Assembly: GCF_009828065.1 (NCBI RefSeq)
Contig: NZ_WTYK01000005.1
Location: 186,001-250,000 of the forward strand
Source: Croceibacterium soli
GTDB taxonomy: Bacteria; Pseudomonadota; Alphaproteobacteria; Sphingomonadales; Sphingomonadaceae
Direction of reading: 5' to 3'
Length of the DNA stretch: 64,000 bases
Position 1 is the stretch's first letter. The number at the start of each line of letters is the position of its first letter. The notes under the pieces were generated by a model that was not told where the DNA came from, searched no databases, and worked only from the letters and a program-made list of their open reading frames with translations. Positions 1 through 8,779 of this stretch are shown one piece after another. A program made the position numbers and the translations under genes.

Positions 1-2086
1 ACCCGATTGGCACGACATAATCTCCGCTGAGACTGACGGTCCAGGGCGAGACAGGCACTCGGTCCCCCTCGGTCACGAGATTCTCTCCAGTCGCAAGGGG
101 GATCGTCTCTTGGAAGCGGGCGTTCACGTGCCCCACTGCGACTCCCATCGTCAGGTTATCCGTCAGACGAGCGTCGGCCTGCAGGTCGAAGCCGCGGATG
201 CGGGCACTTCCGAGATTTGTCGTAAAGCCGAACCCGCAAAGGGGCAGCGCCACTCCTCGCTGGATGTTCGTCCAGTCAATGTGATATGCACTTGCCGCGA
301 CGTTGAGCCCCCTAGCGATCCTGCTCTTGGTACCTAGTTCGTAGCTCCACACGCTGTCTGACTCGAAGGAAGCGGGCTGCCCAGTGAGACCAAGGTCATT
401 CAACTCCCCGCTGCACTGATCAAGCGGGATTGGTTGGTTCGCCCCTCCGGCGCGGAACCCTTTGGCCGCCGTCGCATACACCATGATGTCATCATTGACG
501 TCGTAGTTCGCGCTGAACTTGGGAGTTACTGAACTTTCTTTTGTGCTCCCGGACTGCTCATTGAGGCCGTTGTTATACGGGCCATTAGAGTAATTACGAT
601 AAGTGTATTTGGACTCTGCAATCCGGACTCCGGCAGCAAGCGAAAGCCGATCGGTCAAATCGAAACTGATCTCACCAAAGCCGGCGATCTGTGACGGCTC
701 ATGCCAGAGCGATATGTCGATGCCCACATCTCCAGGCAACAGGGGCTGCCCGAAAAACTCGACCACCGTCATGCCGAAGGTGTTTCCAATCAGTTGATCC
801 AAGGAGGGAGCCATGACGAGCTCCTGGTTGAACTGCTTGTTCTTCTGGTAGAACGCTCCGACCACCCAGCTCAGACGTCCATCAGTGTTGGATTGCAGGC
901 GCACTTCCTGTGTGAGCGTCTTCTGCGTATTTGCTGCAACACCATGCGAGTCGTAGTCCGCTACGCCTGGAACTGCCGGACCGGTAGAGGTTACAAGGCC
1001 AAAAAGCGCTGCCTCGAACATCGAAGCATCGGTAACATTGCGATTCTTCCGGTCATAATATGACGAGTTCGAGAACAGGCTAACCGGTCCAAGATCATAC
1101 TCGACCGCCAAGCTATAGAGAGTGAGACGATCCCGACCCGGGGTCTCGATGCGCGCGCCATTGCGGTAAATACCGCGATTTGGGTCGGAGAACCCCTCCC
1201 AAGCAACGTCCGGCCCCGTGTCTGCGTAAGATCCCGAATGATGCTGGAAACGGTTCTGATGAAGTATCGCAGGCGTGATCTCAAGGCCATCGATGGGCGC
1301 CCAAGTCAGAGCTCCCCTGAGGACATATGTGCGCTGCCAGTCATGATCCTCATCTATGACCTCTCCCGTGCGGCGATCGACTCTATCGATCCATCCTGCG
1401 TCCCGCCTAAAGATGCCGCTCACTCGGAAGGCCAGCCGGTCAGCGACGATCGGACCTCCAGTGGCGACCCCGGCCTCGTAGCTCACTCCTCCGCTTTGAA
1501 GGGCCGACACTTCTGCTCGAGCGTACGTTGAATGTCCGGTCAGATCCGGCTGTGGGGTGATGTAGCGAATCGTTCCGCCCATCGAACCGGAGCCGAACAG
1601 CGTTCCTTGCGGGCCGCGAAGAACCTCGACTCGCTCAAGGTCAAAAAGCAGGGGAAGAGCATCGGTCGCAAAGCTAGCTGAATAGACCTGGATGGGCGTG
1701 TCATCGATATAGATGCCCGTCGTGCCCGCATTTCCACCAGGGATAACGCCGCGAATCGAAATCCGATTACCGCCCGATATGGCAACGCCCGGAGTTATGT
1801 TTGCGATGTCCTCAAATGTTTTTACGCTTCGCACGTCCATCTTCTCTTGCGAGAACGCACTAATGCTGATCGGAACATCACTTATGAGCTCCGATGTACG
1901 TCGCGCGGTAACAACGATATCGCCGCCGAAGCTATCCGCTGGGGATCGTTCCTCCGCTGCAACCCCCTGAAGGCCAGCGTCGGCGCCATCGGCATCCGAT
2001 TGGACCTCCTGAGCGAACGCAGAGGGGCTGAGGACGGGCAGAAATGCCGAAGAACAGATCAGCGCCGCACGGAAACCCTTATTCAT
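1..2086 (-). CDS. TonB-dependent receptor (3' end beyond window)
   Basis: An open frame runs from the ATG at 2086 leftwards off the window, giving about 695 residues without a stop. It begins with a Sec signal peptide ending near SPSAFAQ, followed by a TonB-box-like stretch (DIVVTARR) and a plug domain with LFDLERVEVLRGPQGTLFGS and GGTIRYIT, typical of outer-membrane TonB receptors. The visible part covers plug and most of the barrel; the terminal aromatic residue lies outside. Receptors of this class import bulky or scarce ligands with TonB energy. It lies downstream of an exported FAD oxidoreductase and cupin on the same strand and has its own promoter region with a palindrome at 2225-2242 that recurs upstream of the oxidoreductase, so it probably imports the substrate of this catabolic island. 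The ligand is not known. Confidence 0.93.
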   Translation of the reverse strand, partial: MNKGFRAALICSSAFLPVLSPSAFAQEVQSDADGADAGLQGVAAEERSPADSFGGDIVVTARRTSELISDVPISISAFSQEKMDVRSVKTFEDIANITPGVAISGGNRISIRGVIPGGNAGTTGIYIDDTPIQVYSASFATDALPLLFDLERVEVLRGPQGTLFGSGSMGGTIRYITPQPDLTGHSTYARAEVSALQSGGVSYEAGVATGGPIVADRLAFRVSGIFRRDAGWIDRVDRRTGEVIDEDHDWQRTYVLRGALTWAPIDGLEITPAILHQNRFQHHSGSYADTGPDVAWEGFSDPNRGIYRNGARIETPGRDRLTLYSLAVEYDLGPVSLFSNSSYYDRKNRNVTDASMFEAALFGLVTSTGPAVPGVADYDSHGVAANTQKTLTQEVRLQSNTDGRLSWVVGAFYQKNKQFNQELVMAPSLDQLIGNTFGMTVVEFFGQPLLPGDVGIDISLWHEPSQIAGFGEISFDLTDRLSLAAGVRIAESKYTYRNYSNGPYNNGLNEQSGSTKESSVTPKFSANYDVNDDIMVYATAAKGFRAGGANQPIPLDQCSGELNDLGLTGQPASFESDSVWSYELGTKSRIARGLNVAASAYHIDWTNIQRGVALPLCGFGFTTNLGSARIRGFDLQADARLTDNLTMGVAVGHVNARFQETIPLATGENLVTEGDRVPVSPWTVSLSGDYVVPIG

Positions 2087-2217
2087 AGCATCAACCTCCC
2101 AAGCCTCGCGAAGTCATCCTCGTGCGGGAGAGTCGTTGGGCCGAACGAGGAGCACCCCCTCCCCAGACCGCGTCTCCCGAACTCCTCTATTGAGCGACTT
2201 ACCGCATTTAGATCTCA

Positions 2218-2245
2218 ACAATATACTTTTAACGTGAATAGTCAA
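2218..2245 (-). promoter_or_regulatory. Predicted promoter and palindromic operator of the TonB receptor
   Basis: On the minus strand a TTGACT -35 (2240-2245) and a weak TATTGT -10 (2218-2223) are separated by 16 bp. Overlapping them, 2225-2242 reads ACTTTTAACGTGAATAGT, which matches its own reverse complement at 14 of 18 positions and matches a site at 5040-5057 at 14 of 18 positions. Function as an operator is inferred. Confidence 0.45.
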
Positions 2246-2504
2246 GTAAGTTCTTACAGTGCCGGAGCCGATGTCGAGAACCTGCCGTTCACGCCGGGAC
2301 CACCGCAGACAAGGCGCACCTGTTCGTCTCGCCGGCAATCCCGCGGCGTGTTCGAGCAAGGGCCTGCTAAAAGCCGAAAGCTCGTCGTTCGACGCGGATG
2401 CAGAGAAGGCGGGAAGCGGGCCTGGTCTGTAACGACCAGCATGCGCCGCCCCCCACGAGGCAGCTCAGCTGCCTACGTCCCCGCATTCGCAGCAGCTAGT
2501 GCAG
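2246..2504. other. Intergenic, nothing recognised
   Basis: Between the promoter of the TonB receptor and the stop of the cupin gene I see no frame resembling a protein and no strong hairpin. Together with 2087-2217, which is the receptor's untranslated leader, this forms a 418-bp gap. Confidence 0.5.
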
Positions 2505-3002
2505 TCAGTCGGCGGAACCGCTGAAAGTAACATACTGCTTTCGGAACGTACTCGGCTGCACTGCAAAACCGCGGTAACCTTTGGGGAGGACGAAGGAATC
2601 CCCTGCCTCGAACGTCTGAGAATAGCCCGACTCGTTCGTGAACGTTATGGAGCCCGCCTCGACGAACATGAACTCGTCAACCGGATAGCCATCAATTGGA
2701 ACTGTTCCGGCCGTACCTTCCCAAACTCCGACTTGGAAAGCGCCGCCTCCGGCACTGTACGCCTCTACTGTCCCGCCGATCGAAGCATCCTTGCCCGGGA
2801 GGCTCGGCATAGGGTCCTTCTTCTCGATCGCGATACCCTTGGGAAGTGCGATAATGCGCTCACTTTGAGCGGCCGATTGGGCCAAAACCTGCTGAGTGGC
2901 GAGCGTTGCGCAGCTGCCCGCGAATGAGCCGATGACTATCAGTGAGACACCCTTCTTGAATATCGCCCCAGGTTGAATGCGGCCGTTCAATCCGTTGGTC
3001 AT
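2505..3002 (-). CDS. Exported cupin-domain protein
   Basis: A protein of about 165 residues with a hydrophobic N-terminal segment (SLIVIGSFAGSCATLATQQVLAQS) that looks like a signal peptide. The C-terminal half is a small single cupin barrel, with the motif run DEFMFVEAGSITFTN, then AGDSFVLPKGYRGF, resembling the EutQ/DUF861-type cupins. The frame opens at 3020 with GTG, but the AAGG at about eight bases favours the ATG at 3002. It lies 34 bp downstream of the Tat-exported FAD oxidoreductase and is likely cotranscribed. The pairing suggests a periplasmic accessory or isomerase role on the product of that enzyme, but the cupin fold alone does not define a reaction. Confidence 0.8.
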   Translation of the reverse strand: MTNGLNGRIQPGAIFKKGVSLIVIGSFAGSCATLATQQVLAQSAAQSERIIALPKGIAIEKKDPMPSLPGKDASIGGTVEAYSAGGGAFQVGVWEGTAGTVPIDGYPVDEFMFVEAGSITFTNESGYSQTFEAGDSFVLPKGYRGFAVQPSTFRKQYVTFSGSAD

Positions 3003-3036
3003 CTTCATGTCCTTCTCCACTTGTTAAGTTGAAGTC

Positions 3037-4968
3037 TCACCCGAGTTCGTTGACAGCGCGAATGCCCTCAACGATGGCCTCACCAGCTTCTGCGTTCGCT
3101 CCAGCATCTGAGTTGGCAATCGTAACACGGCCAAACTTGCGCCGTCCGACGATGTTCGGCGCTTCGCCGGGCGCCCATGCAGGATCGTCGAGCCCCGTCA
3201 GCGAGTCTGCATAGCCGTGCGGCCAACGATTGACGGTAATAGCAGCGATATCCCGCTTGGAATTGAATCCGCCAGCACCGAACATCCGATCCAGCTGATC
3301 GTACGCATTGCGCTCGAATACCTCGAACGGCGTGGAATAGAGGAAGTACCTCCCGGCGCGCCGCTGATCTCGAGGGGGGATGCCTCGAGGAGTAGGAATG
3401 TGCGTAACAAGATGAAGCAATGCGGGTTCATCCGGGGACTGAGTGAACCGATACTCCCCCATGCTGACCGGGAAATCCATCATCACAGTGTAGTAGAAGC
3501 TATTCGGACAGTAAACCTGATCAACCCCTAGGGATTTGATCGCCCTCCAATTCCGAATAGCTACGTTCGTGTATACCAATGGAACTTTAACCGGATACTC
3601 CAACGCGGTTTTTTGCTCCTGCGGCAAATCCGTGATGATGCGCGGAATGATCATATTATAACAAGCCATCACCACACCGCCTGCGCGTACCCGCTCAACC
3701 TCGCCATTCCTGACATAGGTGACTTCCGCTTCGCGAGCAGTCATAGGGCTGCCGATGTTTGCGACCTTTACAACTGTGCTGTTCAAGCGGATCCGCGCGG
3801 CTGAATCCGGCTTATCCAGCAGAGCATAGTCCATTTTCGCCGTGACAAGATCTTCCATGGTGCTTCCGGGCAGCGCCTCCGGGACTAGCGCGCGCGCAAT
3901 GCCGCGTACAATACCTGCATTGCCGTCCGGAAAGTGGCAGACGTAGCCGTAGGCATCGCCGGGCGTGATCCCTAGATGCATTCCTTCGAGAAGATTCCAC
4001 ATCATGGAGATCGGCTCGGGATACGTTTGAGTGAATGTTCCGGCAGTTAGCGCCAAAAGGGCGGAGCTCGCATCAGAGCCAATTCCACTTACCTCGCATG
4101 GAATCGAGTGAAAGAACTTCACGACATCCGCATCTACCTTGGCGTGCTTAGTGAGGAAATCCTCAAACGTGATGCTAGCGAGGAGCGCGAACTTCTCTTC
4201 GAGGGTCATGCCCTTAAGGTAATCAACCTTCTGGGTGAATATCCGGATTAGATCCTTCTTCGCCTGCTCGCTTATCGGCGCTTCTGCAAAGACCTGCGCA
4301 GGCGGCAGATCGACCGTGCCTCGAGTAAGGTGATCGCGCCCGAATGACTCCTTCCCAAAGAACGCGCCGGTCATGAGGTCGTGACGACGGCGGAAGTCCA
4401 GATCCCAATAACCTGTGAAGGGGCGGAGCTCGATACCTATCTCGGAGAGCAGTGACAGCGCCTCAGCCGGATAAGTTGTCATCATGCTCTGCGAACCCCC
4501 GTATCCGATCAGATGATGACCATCTACGTCGAACTCATTTCGCTTGGCATGACCGCCGATGTCGTCATGATTATCGAGAACCAGAATCTTAGCGCTAGGA
4601 TGCTTGCGACGGTAAGCATAGGCGGCACCCATTCCGCTAATGCCCGCACCGACGATGGCCACATCGTATCGCTCGCCCGTATCTCTGCCCTCCTCGCCAG
4701 TCCAACCACCTTCGTCGCGCAACTGGTGCGCGACCGGATATGAGCCAGCGTGACTTCCGCGCATTCCAGTCAGGCGGGGCGGGTAGTACCCAGGGTCCTG
4801 TTGGGATATGCCAGCACGCTGTAGCGGCGTTAGGGTCGTGCCGTCTGGGCCGCTCTCCAATGCGCTACGCGCATGCACAGCAGCAGGCACAAGAGTGGCA
4901 CCCACCGCGAGCGCAGTGCCTTGAAGAAAGTCCCGGCGCCCGATGCTGGGCTTATCAGACTGGCTCAT
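3037..4968 (-). CDS. Tat-exported FAD-dependent oxidoreductase, spermidine-dehydrogenase/amine-oxidase-like
   Basis: 643 residues. The N-terminus carries a twin-arginine signal (GRRDFLQG, residues 10-17, then an Ala-rich hydrophobic stretch ending AAVHA), so the enzyme should be folded with its cofactor in the cytoplasm and exported. Around residues 103-135 is a Rossmann dinucleotide fold, VAIVGAGISGMGAAYA followed by an acidic strand end and IGGHAKRNEF, which is the FAD-binding pattern of flavin amine oxidases. Length and the GGSQSMMTTYP region resemble spermidine-dehydrogenase-like proteins; the actual substrate is not deducible. Start supported by GGGAG/AGGA just upstream. A promoter with a palindromic site lies at 5033-5060. 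Followed by the cupin gene, forming a two-gene exported unit. Confidence 0.88.
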   Translation of the reverse strand: MSQSDKPSIGRRDFLQGTALAVGATLVPAAVHARSALESGPDGTTLTPLQRAGISQQDPGYYPPRLTGMRGSHAGSYPVAHQLRDEGGWTGEEGRDTGERYDVAIVGAGISGMGAAYAYRRKHPSAKILVLDNHDDIGGHAKRNEFDVDGHHLIGYGGSQSMMTTYPAEALSLLSEIGIELRPFTGYWDLDFRRRHDLMTGAFFGKESFGRDHLTRGTVDLPPAQVFAEAPISEQAKKDLIRIFTQKVDYLKGMTLEEKFALLASITFEDFLTKHAKVDADVVKFFHSIPCEVSGIGSDASSALLALTAGTFTQTYPEPISMMWNLLEGMHLGITPGDAYGYVCHFPDGNAGIVRGIARALVPEALPGSTMEDLVTAKMDYALLDKPDSAARIRLNSTVVKVANIGSPMTAREAEVTYVRNGEVERVRAGGVVMACYNMIIPRIITDLPQEQKTALEYPVKVPLVYTNVAIRNWRAIKSLGVDQVYCPNSFYYTVMMDFPVSMGEYRFTQSPDEPALLHLVTHIPTPRGIPPRDQRRAGRYFLYSTPFEVFERNAYDQLDRMFGAGGFNSKRDIAAITVNRWPHGYADSLTGLDDPAWAPGEAPNIVGRRKFGRVTIANSDAGANAEAGEAIVEGIRAVNELG

Positions 4969-5032
4969 ATCCTACTCCCGCTGCGCGCCCCGGGCGCCAT
5001 TTGATGCTAACTGCTGCCGATCACGAAATCTG

Positions 5033-5060
5033 AAGATAGACTATGCACGTGAATTGTCAA
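5033..5060 (-). promoter_or_regulatory. Predicted sigma70 promoter with palindromic operator
   Basis: Minus strand: TTGACA (5055-5060), 16-bp spacer, TATCTT (5033-5038). The spacer and -35 are overlapped by ACTATGCACGTGAATTGT (5040-5057), palindromic at 14 of 18 positions and sharing 14 of 18 bases with the site at 2225-2242. It would control the FAD oxidoreductase/cupin unit. The rest of the gap 5061-5474 holds no gene that I can recognise. Confidence 0.5.
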
Positions 5061-5474
5061 CTATTCGCTCTGAGGCGTGTAGTTCCGCAGAGTCTGCGCT
5101 CATGCTTGCGATCTCTCATGAGAATCTGCGGCCCCTTCACCGGTGTGCATCCGGCCAGAATTCGACAAAGCGTGGCAGATCTTCGAACTACTCTGGACTA
5201 TCCGTTGTGCGGGAGTTCCGGTGCAGCTGCGCAATTGATCGAGCGGCATCTCTGGGCCGGCCGCGCCAGCGCCTTCGAATGCATGAGAACTTCACGCGGC
5301 CAACCCGAACTGGAGCAAGATCAAGTATCACCAAAAATCTGGTGAAACCGCGATAGCCAAGCGCTGCACAAGCATTATTAGTGCACCCTCAAGCAACTTG
5401 GATGCAGCAGCATCTAAGAATTACGCCAAAACACCGCCTATCCCCACCGTTACACGGCTATTCAACCACGAAGC

Positions 5475-5984
5475 CTAAGGCATCTCGTTCAGCGACGCCA
5501 GACTGTGATAACTCCGATCGAAATAGATCAGGGCGTCTTCTTTCTCTCCTAAGCGCACGTCGATCACGTGGCAGAAGAAGACACTGTGCGTTCCGACTTC
5601 CGATATCTCGTCGATACGACAGTCCAAGATCACCGCCGCGCCGCGCAACCCGGGCGAGCCCGTCGCCAGTGTGGTCCAGCGATCCGCCTCACCAAACCGC
5701 TCATCGATCGACAAGGACCGATCGCAAAACTGGTCGGTGACCGGCCGGTGATTCTTGGTCAATATGTTCAAGCACAAGGATCCGTTAGCCTTCAGCTTTC
5801 CGTTCGCGGCAGACTTGCGGTTCACGCAGACAAGTATCGTTGGAGGCTCATCGGTGACGCTGCAGACAGCAGAGGCGATCATTCCATGGCGCCCCGCAGT
5901 ACCATCTGTGGTGACCAGGTTCACCGCGGCTCCAAGTCTAGCCATGGCTTCTCGGAAGATAAGCTGGCTGTTTTGATCACTCAT
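5475..5984 (-). CDS. Flavin reductase (HpaC/IacG/IifD type)
   Basis: 169 residues covering a complete flavin-reductase-like FMN-binding split-barrel domain: FREAMARLGAAVNLVTTDG at the N-terminus, GMIASAVCSVTDEPPTILVCVN, then SLCLNILTKNH. The family reduces FMN or FAD with NAD(P)H and passes it to a partner monooxygenase. The partner here is most likely the acyl-CoA-dehydrogenase-fold monooxygenase at 7165-8328, giving a two-component flavin hydroxylase. The gene begins 7 bp after the SDR stop and is the last of the four-gene operon. The gene set and order agree with iac (indole-acetate) and iif (indole) clusters, which is an inference from family membership. Confidence 0.9.
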   Translation of the reverse strand: MSDQNSQLIFREAMARLGAAVNLVTTDGTAGRHGMIASAVCSVTDEPPTILVCVNRKSAANGKLKANGSLCLNILTKNHRPVTDQFCDRSLSIDERFGEADRWTTLATGSPGLRGAAVILDCRIDEISEVGTHSVFFCHVIDVRLGEKEDALIYFDRSYHSLASLNEMP

Positions 5985-5991
5985 ACTAACC

Positions 5992-6732
5992 TCAACGCAT
6001 GTAAAGTCCGCCGTTGACGTCCCAGGTCGCGCCAGTCACGAAACTTGCACGGGGCTCCGCCAGTTGAACGGCGACGTCGGCGATGAAAGAAGGGTCACCA
6101 AGAACTCCGACCGGAATACCCGCTATGAGCTGGGGGAGCAGCTCGGCGGAGACCGTGCGTCGTACCGATGGCAGGTCGAGTGGCCCGGGGGCGATAGCGT
6201 TGACTGTGACCCCGAAGGAGGCAAGGTCGCGGGCAAACACTTTCGTGAGCGTGATGATCGCTCCCTTAGAAGCCGCGTAATGAGCGCCCGTTGCAGTGCC
6301 GCCATTCTGGCCCGCCAGCGAGGCGATGTTGACTATGCGCCCATAACCGGCAGCTTTGAACAGTCGGCCGAACACTTGGCTGCCGAGGAACGTGCCGCGT
6401 ACGTTGATAGCCATCACCTCGTCGAATTCGGCGGGTGCAATGTCGAGCACGGGCTTAGCCGCCGTAACAACGGCGTTATTCACCAGGACATGTGCCGCAC
6501 CCCACTTATCGATGATGGCATCGCGCGCCCGCTCGAAATTATCTCCACACCTCACATCGAGAGAGATGGGCAGCACCGTTTCGCCTTGCGGATCAAGAGA
6601 CCGCGCGAGCGCGGTGGCGCCCTCCTCATCGATGTCTGCGAGCGCGACCCGAGACCCCGCTGCATGGAAGGCGCGGCTTATCTCCGCTCCAAGCCCCTGC
6701 GAGGCTCCGGTTACCACCACCACTTGACTCAT
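5992..6732 (-). CDS. Short-chain dehydrogenase/reductase (IacE/IifB-like position)
   Basis: 246 residues, classical SDR. It has the TGASQGLG nucleotide-binding loop near residue 8, NNAV near residue 87, the catalytic SLAGQNG...YAASKGA (Tyr-x3-Lys), and the C-terminal signature FVTGATWDVNGG. The D at the end of beta-2 (ALADIDEEG) suggests NAD preference. In indole-type pathways the SDR oxidises the dihydrodiol formed by the flavin monooxygenase; placed here between the small IacB-like gene and the flavin reductase, it probably does the equivalent step. It is 29 bp from the upstream stop and 7 bp from the next start, so cotranscribed. Confidence 0.92.
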   Translation of the reverse strand: MSQVVVVTGASQGLGAEISRAFHAAGSRVALADIDEEGATALARSLDPQGETVLPISLDVRCGDNFERARDAIIDKWGAAHVLVNNAVVTAAKPVLDIAPAEFDEVMAINVRGTFLGSQVFGRLFKAAGYGRIVNIASLAGQNGGTATGAHYAASKGAIITLTKVFARDLASFGVTVNAIAPGPLDLPSVRRTVSAELLPQLIAGIPVGVLGDPSFIADVAVQLAEPRASFVTGATWDVNGGLYMR

Positions 6733-6761
6733 TCTGTTGCCCTTTCAGCAAGCCAGAAGCA

Positions 6762-7121
6762 CTACTCAGGGATAACCAGCTCTCGTCCGATGCGCGCTTC
6801 TACGCGCATGTAGCGCCACAGGCGGTGTTCGCCGACCGGCGTGATCCGAAACAGATTGCAGGCCGCCACGACAGTCTCACGATCAGGTGCGTCGGCCAGG
6901 ATGTAGAAGGTCCAGGGCCAGCCATTCGGGGACGTCCCAACCATCGTTTCGTCGTCGTCGATTGTCCCCAGCACTTCAACGCCTGGGAGATCGCGGATGC
7001 CCTTCAGCATCTCGGCAACCCCAGCCCACACGGCGGGAACTTCGGAAGGAGGCAGGTCAAAGAAATTCTGGGTCACGGCACTGCAAAACAGAACGCGCAG
7101 TTTCTTAGGCTGGTCGGTCAT
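6762..7121 (-). CDS. Small IacB-like protein of the flavin monooxygenase operon
   Basis: 119 residues without signal peptide or membrane segment. It starts with a beta-strand-like RVLFCSAVTQNFF, then SEVPAVWAGVAEMLKGIRDLPGVEVLG and GWPWTFYILADAPDRETVVAACNLFR, suggesting a compact alpha/beta ferredoxin-like (dimeric barrel) fold. Proteins of this appearance sit in iac/iif gene sets next to the flavin monooxygenase and SDR; in the iif pathway a small cofactor-independent protein opens an oxindole to anthranilate. I infer a similar ring-processing role but cannot prove the homology without a search. AGAAGGA precedes the ATG at a normal distance. Confidence 0.75.
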   Translation of the reverse strand: MTDQPKKLRVLFCSAVTQNFFDLPPSEVPAVWAGVAEMLKGIRDLPGVEVLGTIDDDETMVGTSPNGWPWTFYILADAPDRETVVAACNLFRITPVGEHRLWRYMRVEARIGRELVIPE

Positions 7122-7164
7122 CGTAGGTTCCTTCTCGCAAATGCGCAGTCAGCGCGCAGGGCTC

Positions 7165-8328
7165 TCAGGGGAACCCCGGAGGGCTTTCAAGGCCAAGCAG
7201 AATCTGCCCTGCGCTTTGCCAAGTCCCAGTCGATAAAAAGGCATGCTGTGCAACCACTAGCGCGTCGTTGAACTGCCTAGCGATCGGATGGTCAGTATAG
7301 ATAGCCGCCGTGCCGGAGAGCCGATAGGCGGTCTGCGCTACGTCGACCCCAACTCTGGCTAGGTGGGTGGAAGACAGCCGCAGCAGGTTGACCTTGTCGA
7401 GCGGCAGGGGCTCGCCGGCGACGAGTGTTGCATAGGCGTCCTCAGCCGCATCGTAAAAGAAGGCGCGTGCTGATCGCAAAGCGGCCTCGGCTTGCGCTAC
7501 CTCGCTTTGAACATAAGCACGGTTAGCTAGAACCGGAGCACCCGTGATGGAGCCGCGGCCACCTGCCATCTCGATCAGCGTATCGAGCGCGGATCGCGCC
7601 ACGCCAAGTCCGACAACCGCGAGCACTTGCGCAGCGAGCGCCATCACTGGATATCGGAAGAGCGGCCCATCTAGATTTGCCGCACTCCCGCGGATGAAGG
7701 TCCACTCCACCGGGACAACCACCTTATCTACGACGACATCATGGCTGCCGGTGCCACATAGCCCATTGACGTCCCAGTTCGGGACGATCGTAACCTTGTC
7801 GCGCGGCATCAATGCCATGCGCGGTGCGCCGCCGTCATCAACGCCTTCGGCTTTGATGCCCACTCCAACCAGGTCAGCGGTCGAAGTGCCGCTACCGAAC
7901 TTCCAGCGGCCCGAAACCTCGAGCCCGCCATCGACTGCCTTGGCATTGTGGGGCGGAAAAAGCGCGCCACAGACGCTGACGTCTGGTCCGTTCTCATAAA
8001 TCCTCTCGAGCGTCGCAACCGGCAATGCTGCGATGTAAGCTGACGCATGACCGAAGCTCGCCACCCAGGCCGCCGAACCATCAACCACGGCAATCTGCTC
8101 GATAATTTGAATGAACTCGGCGGGCGTCATCTCATCGCCACCAAACCGACGTGCGACTAGTGCGCGGAAGATCCCGGCGCGTCGCATCAGCTCAACGACA
8201 TCCGGCGCGACCTGCTGGGCCCTGGTAAACTCGACGCGCCGCTCGCGAACTACGTCAAGTAGTGCTGACAAGGAGATCCTCTCTTCCGGCTTCACGTTAA
8301 ACACCGAGCTGGCGTCAATCGCATTCAT
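7165..8328 (-). CDS. Acyl-CoA-dehydrogenase-fold flavin monooxygenase (IacA/IifC/HsaA type)
   Basis: 387 residues from the ATG at 8328, which has AAGGAG nine bases upstream; the frame is open to 8643 but the extra N-terminus is Cys/Arg-rich and not family-like. The protein shows the acyl-CoA dehydrogenase fold used by two-component flavin hydroxylases: helical N-domain (LMRRAGIFRALVARRFGG), the beta-domain with GRWKFGSGTSTAD and GTGSHDVVVDKVVVP, and a C-terminal helical domain ending AIYTDHPIARQFNDALVVAQH. Such enzymes take reduced flavin from a separate reductase, here the gene at 5475-5984. With the SDR and the small protein it fits an indole or indole-acetate oxygenase. First gene of the operon; an operator-like palindrome lies 90 bp upstream. 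Confidence 0.88.
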   Translation of the reverse strand: MNAIDASSVFNVKPEERISLSALLDVVRERRVEFTRAQQVAPDVVELMRRAGIFRALVARRFGGDEMTPAEFIQIIEQIAVVDGSAAWVASFGHASAYIAALPVATLERIYENGPDVSVCGALFPPHNAKAVDGGLEVSGRWKFGSGTSTADLVGVGIKAEGVDDGGAPRMALMPRDKVTIVPNWDVNGLCGTGSHDVVVDKVVVPVEWTFIRGSAANLDGPLFRYPVMALAAQVLAVVGLGVARSALDTLIEMAGGRGSITGAPVLANRAYVQSEVAQAEAALRSARAFFYDAAEDAYATLVAGEPLPLDKVNLLRLSSTHLARVGVDVAQTAYRLSGTAAIYTDHPIARQFNDALVVAQHAFLSTGTWQSAGQILLGLESPPGFP

Positions 8329-8412
8329 CCCTCGTCTCTCCTTCACAGGCGCCAAGCCTTCCGACCAAGCTTTGCTTCGCACAGGGACGCGCGCGCCCCG
8401 CTTGAAAGAATG

Positions 8413-8438
8413 TGTATAACATTCACTGGAAATGTCAA
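8413..8438 (-). promoter_or_regulatory. Predicted promoter with palindromic operator for the monooxygenase operon
   Basis: Minus strand TTGACA at 8433-8438 and TATACA at 8413-8418 with a short 14-bp spacer (TACACA gives 16). The interrupted palindrome ACATT-N7-AATGT (8419-8435) overlaps both. It shares TTGAC-N2-TTC-N2-GT with the promoters near 2240 and 5058. A MarR protein encoded just upstream is the obvious candidate to bind it. Confidence 0.45.
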
Positions 8439-8779
8439 CTAATTTTGTGTCGCTAGCTGCGGAATTGTCACTCGGACAGCGCCGCCGCGCCCGGTGGAGA
8501 TTGGCGAAACGTACACAGATCAGAGCAGATGATGGGGAGCAAAAATCGCACGCCCCTTCCGCTCCTGATCCAGGCATTGGCCGGCGCTGCTTGGAGATCG
8601 ATGACCCCGCTTGTTTACGTGTGACGTTCACTCGCTCGATCACCGGTAAGTGCTTGCCACACAGCTTGATCCATCAAGGGGGGCGCTTACCCGAATGCAT
8701 CTCTCGTGACGAACCCGGAGGGGATCAAGGCAGACCGGAGCCACGAGCACCTCGAGAAGCGCTTCCGTAGAGCTCCAGG
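8439..8779. other. Intergenic, nothing recognised
   Basis: About 340 bp between the MarR stop and the monooxygenase promoter. No plausible coding frame; the frames that stay open are Arg/Pro-rich and unlike any family I know. Confidence 0.5.

Noticed and set aside
8329-8643. N-terminal extension of the flavin monooxygenase frame
   Set aside because: Residues are Cys/Arg/Ser-rich and unlike the family, the promoter palindrome lies inside it, and the ATG at 8328 has AAGGAG at a normal distance.
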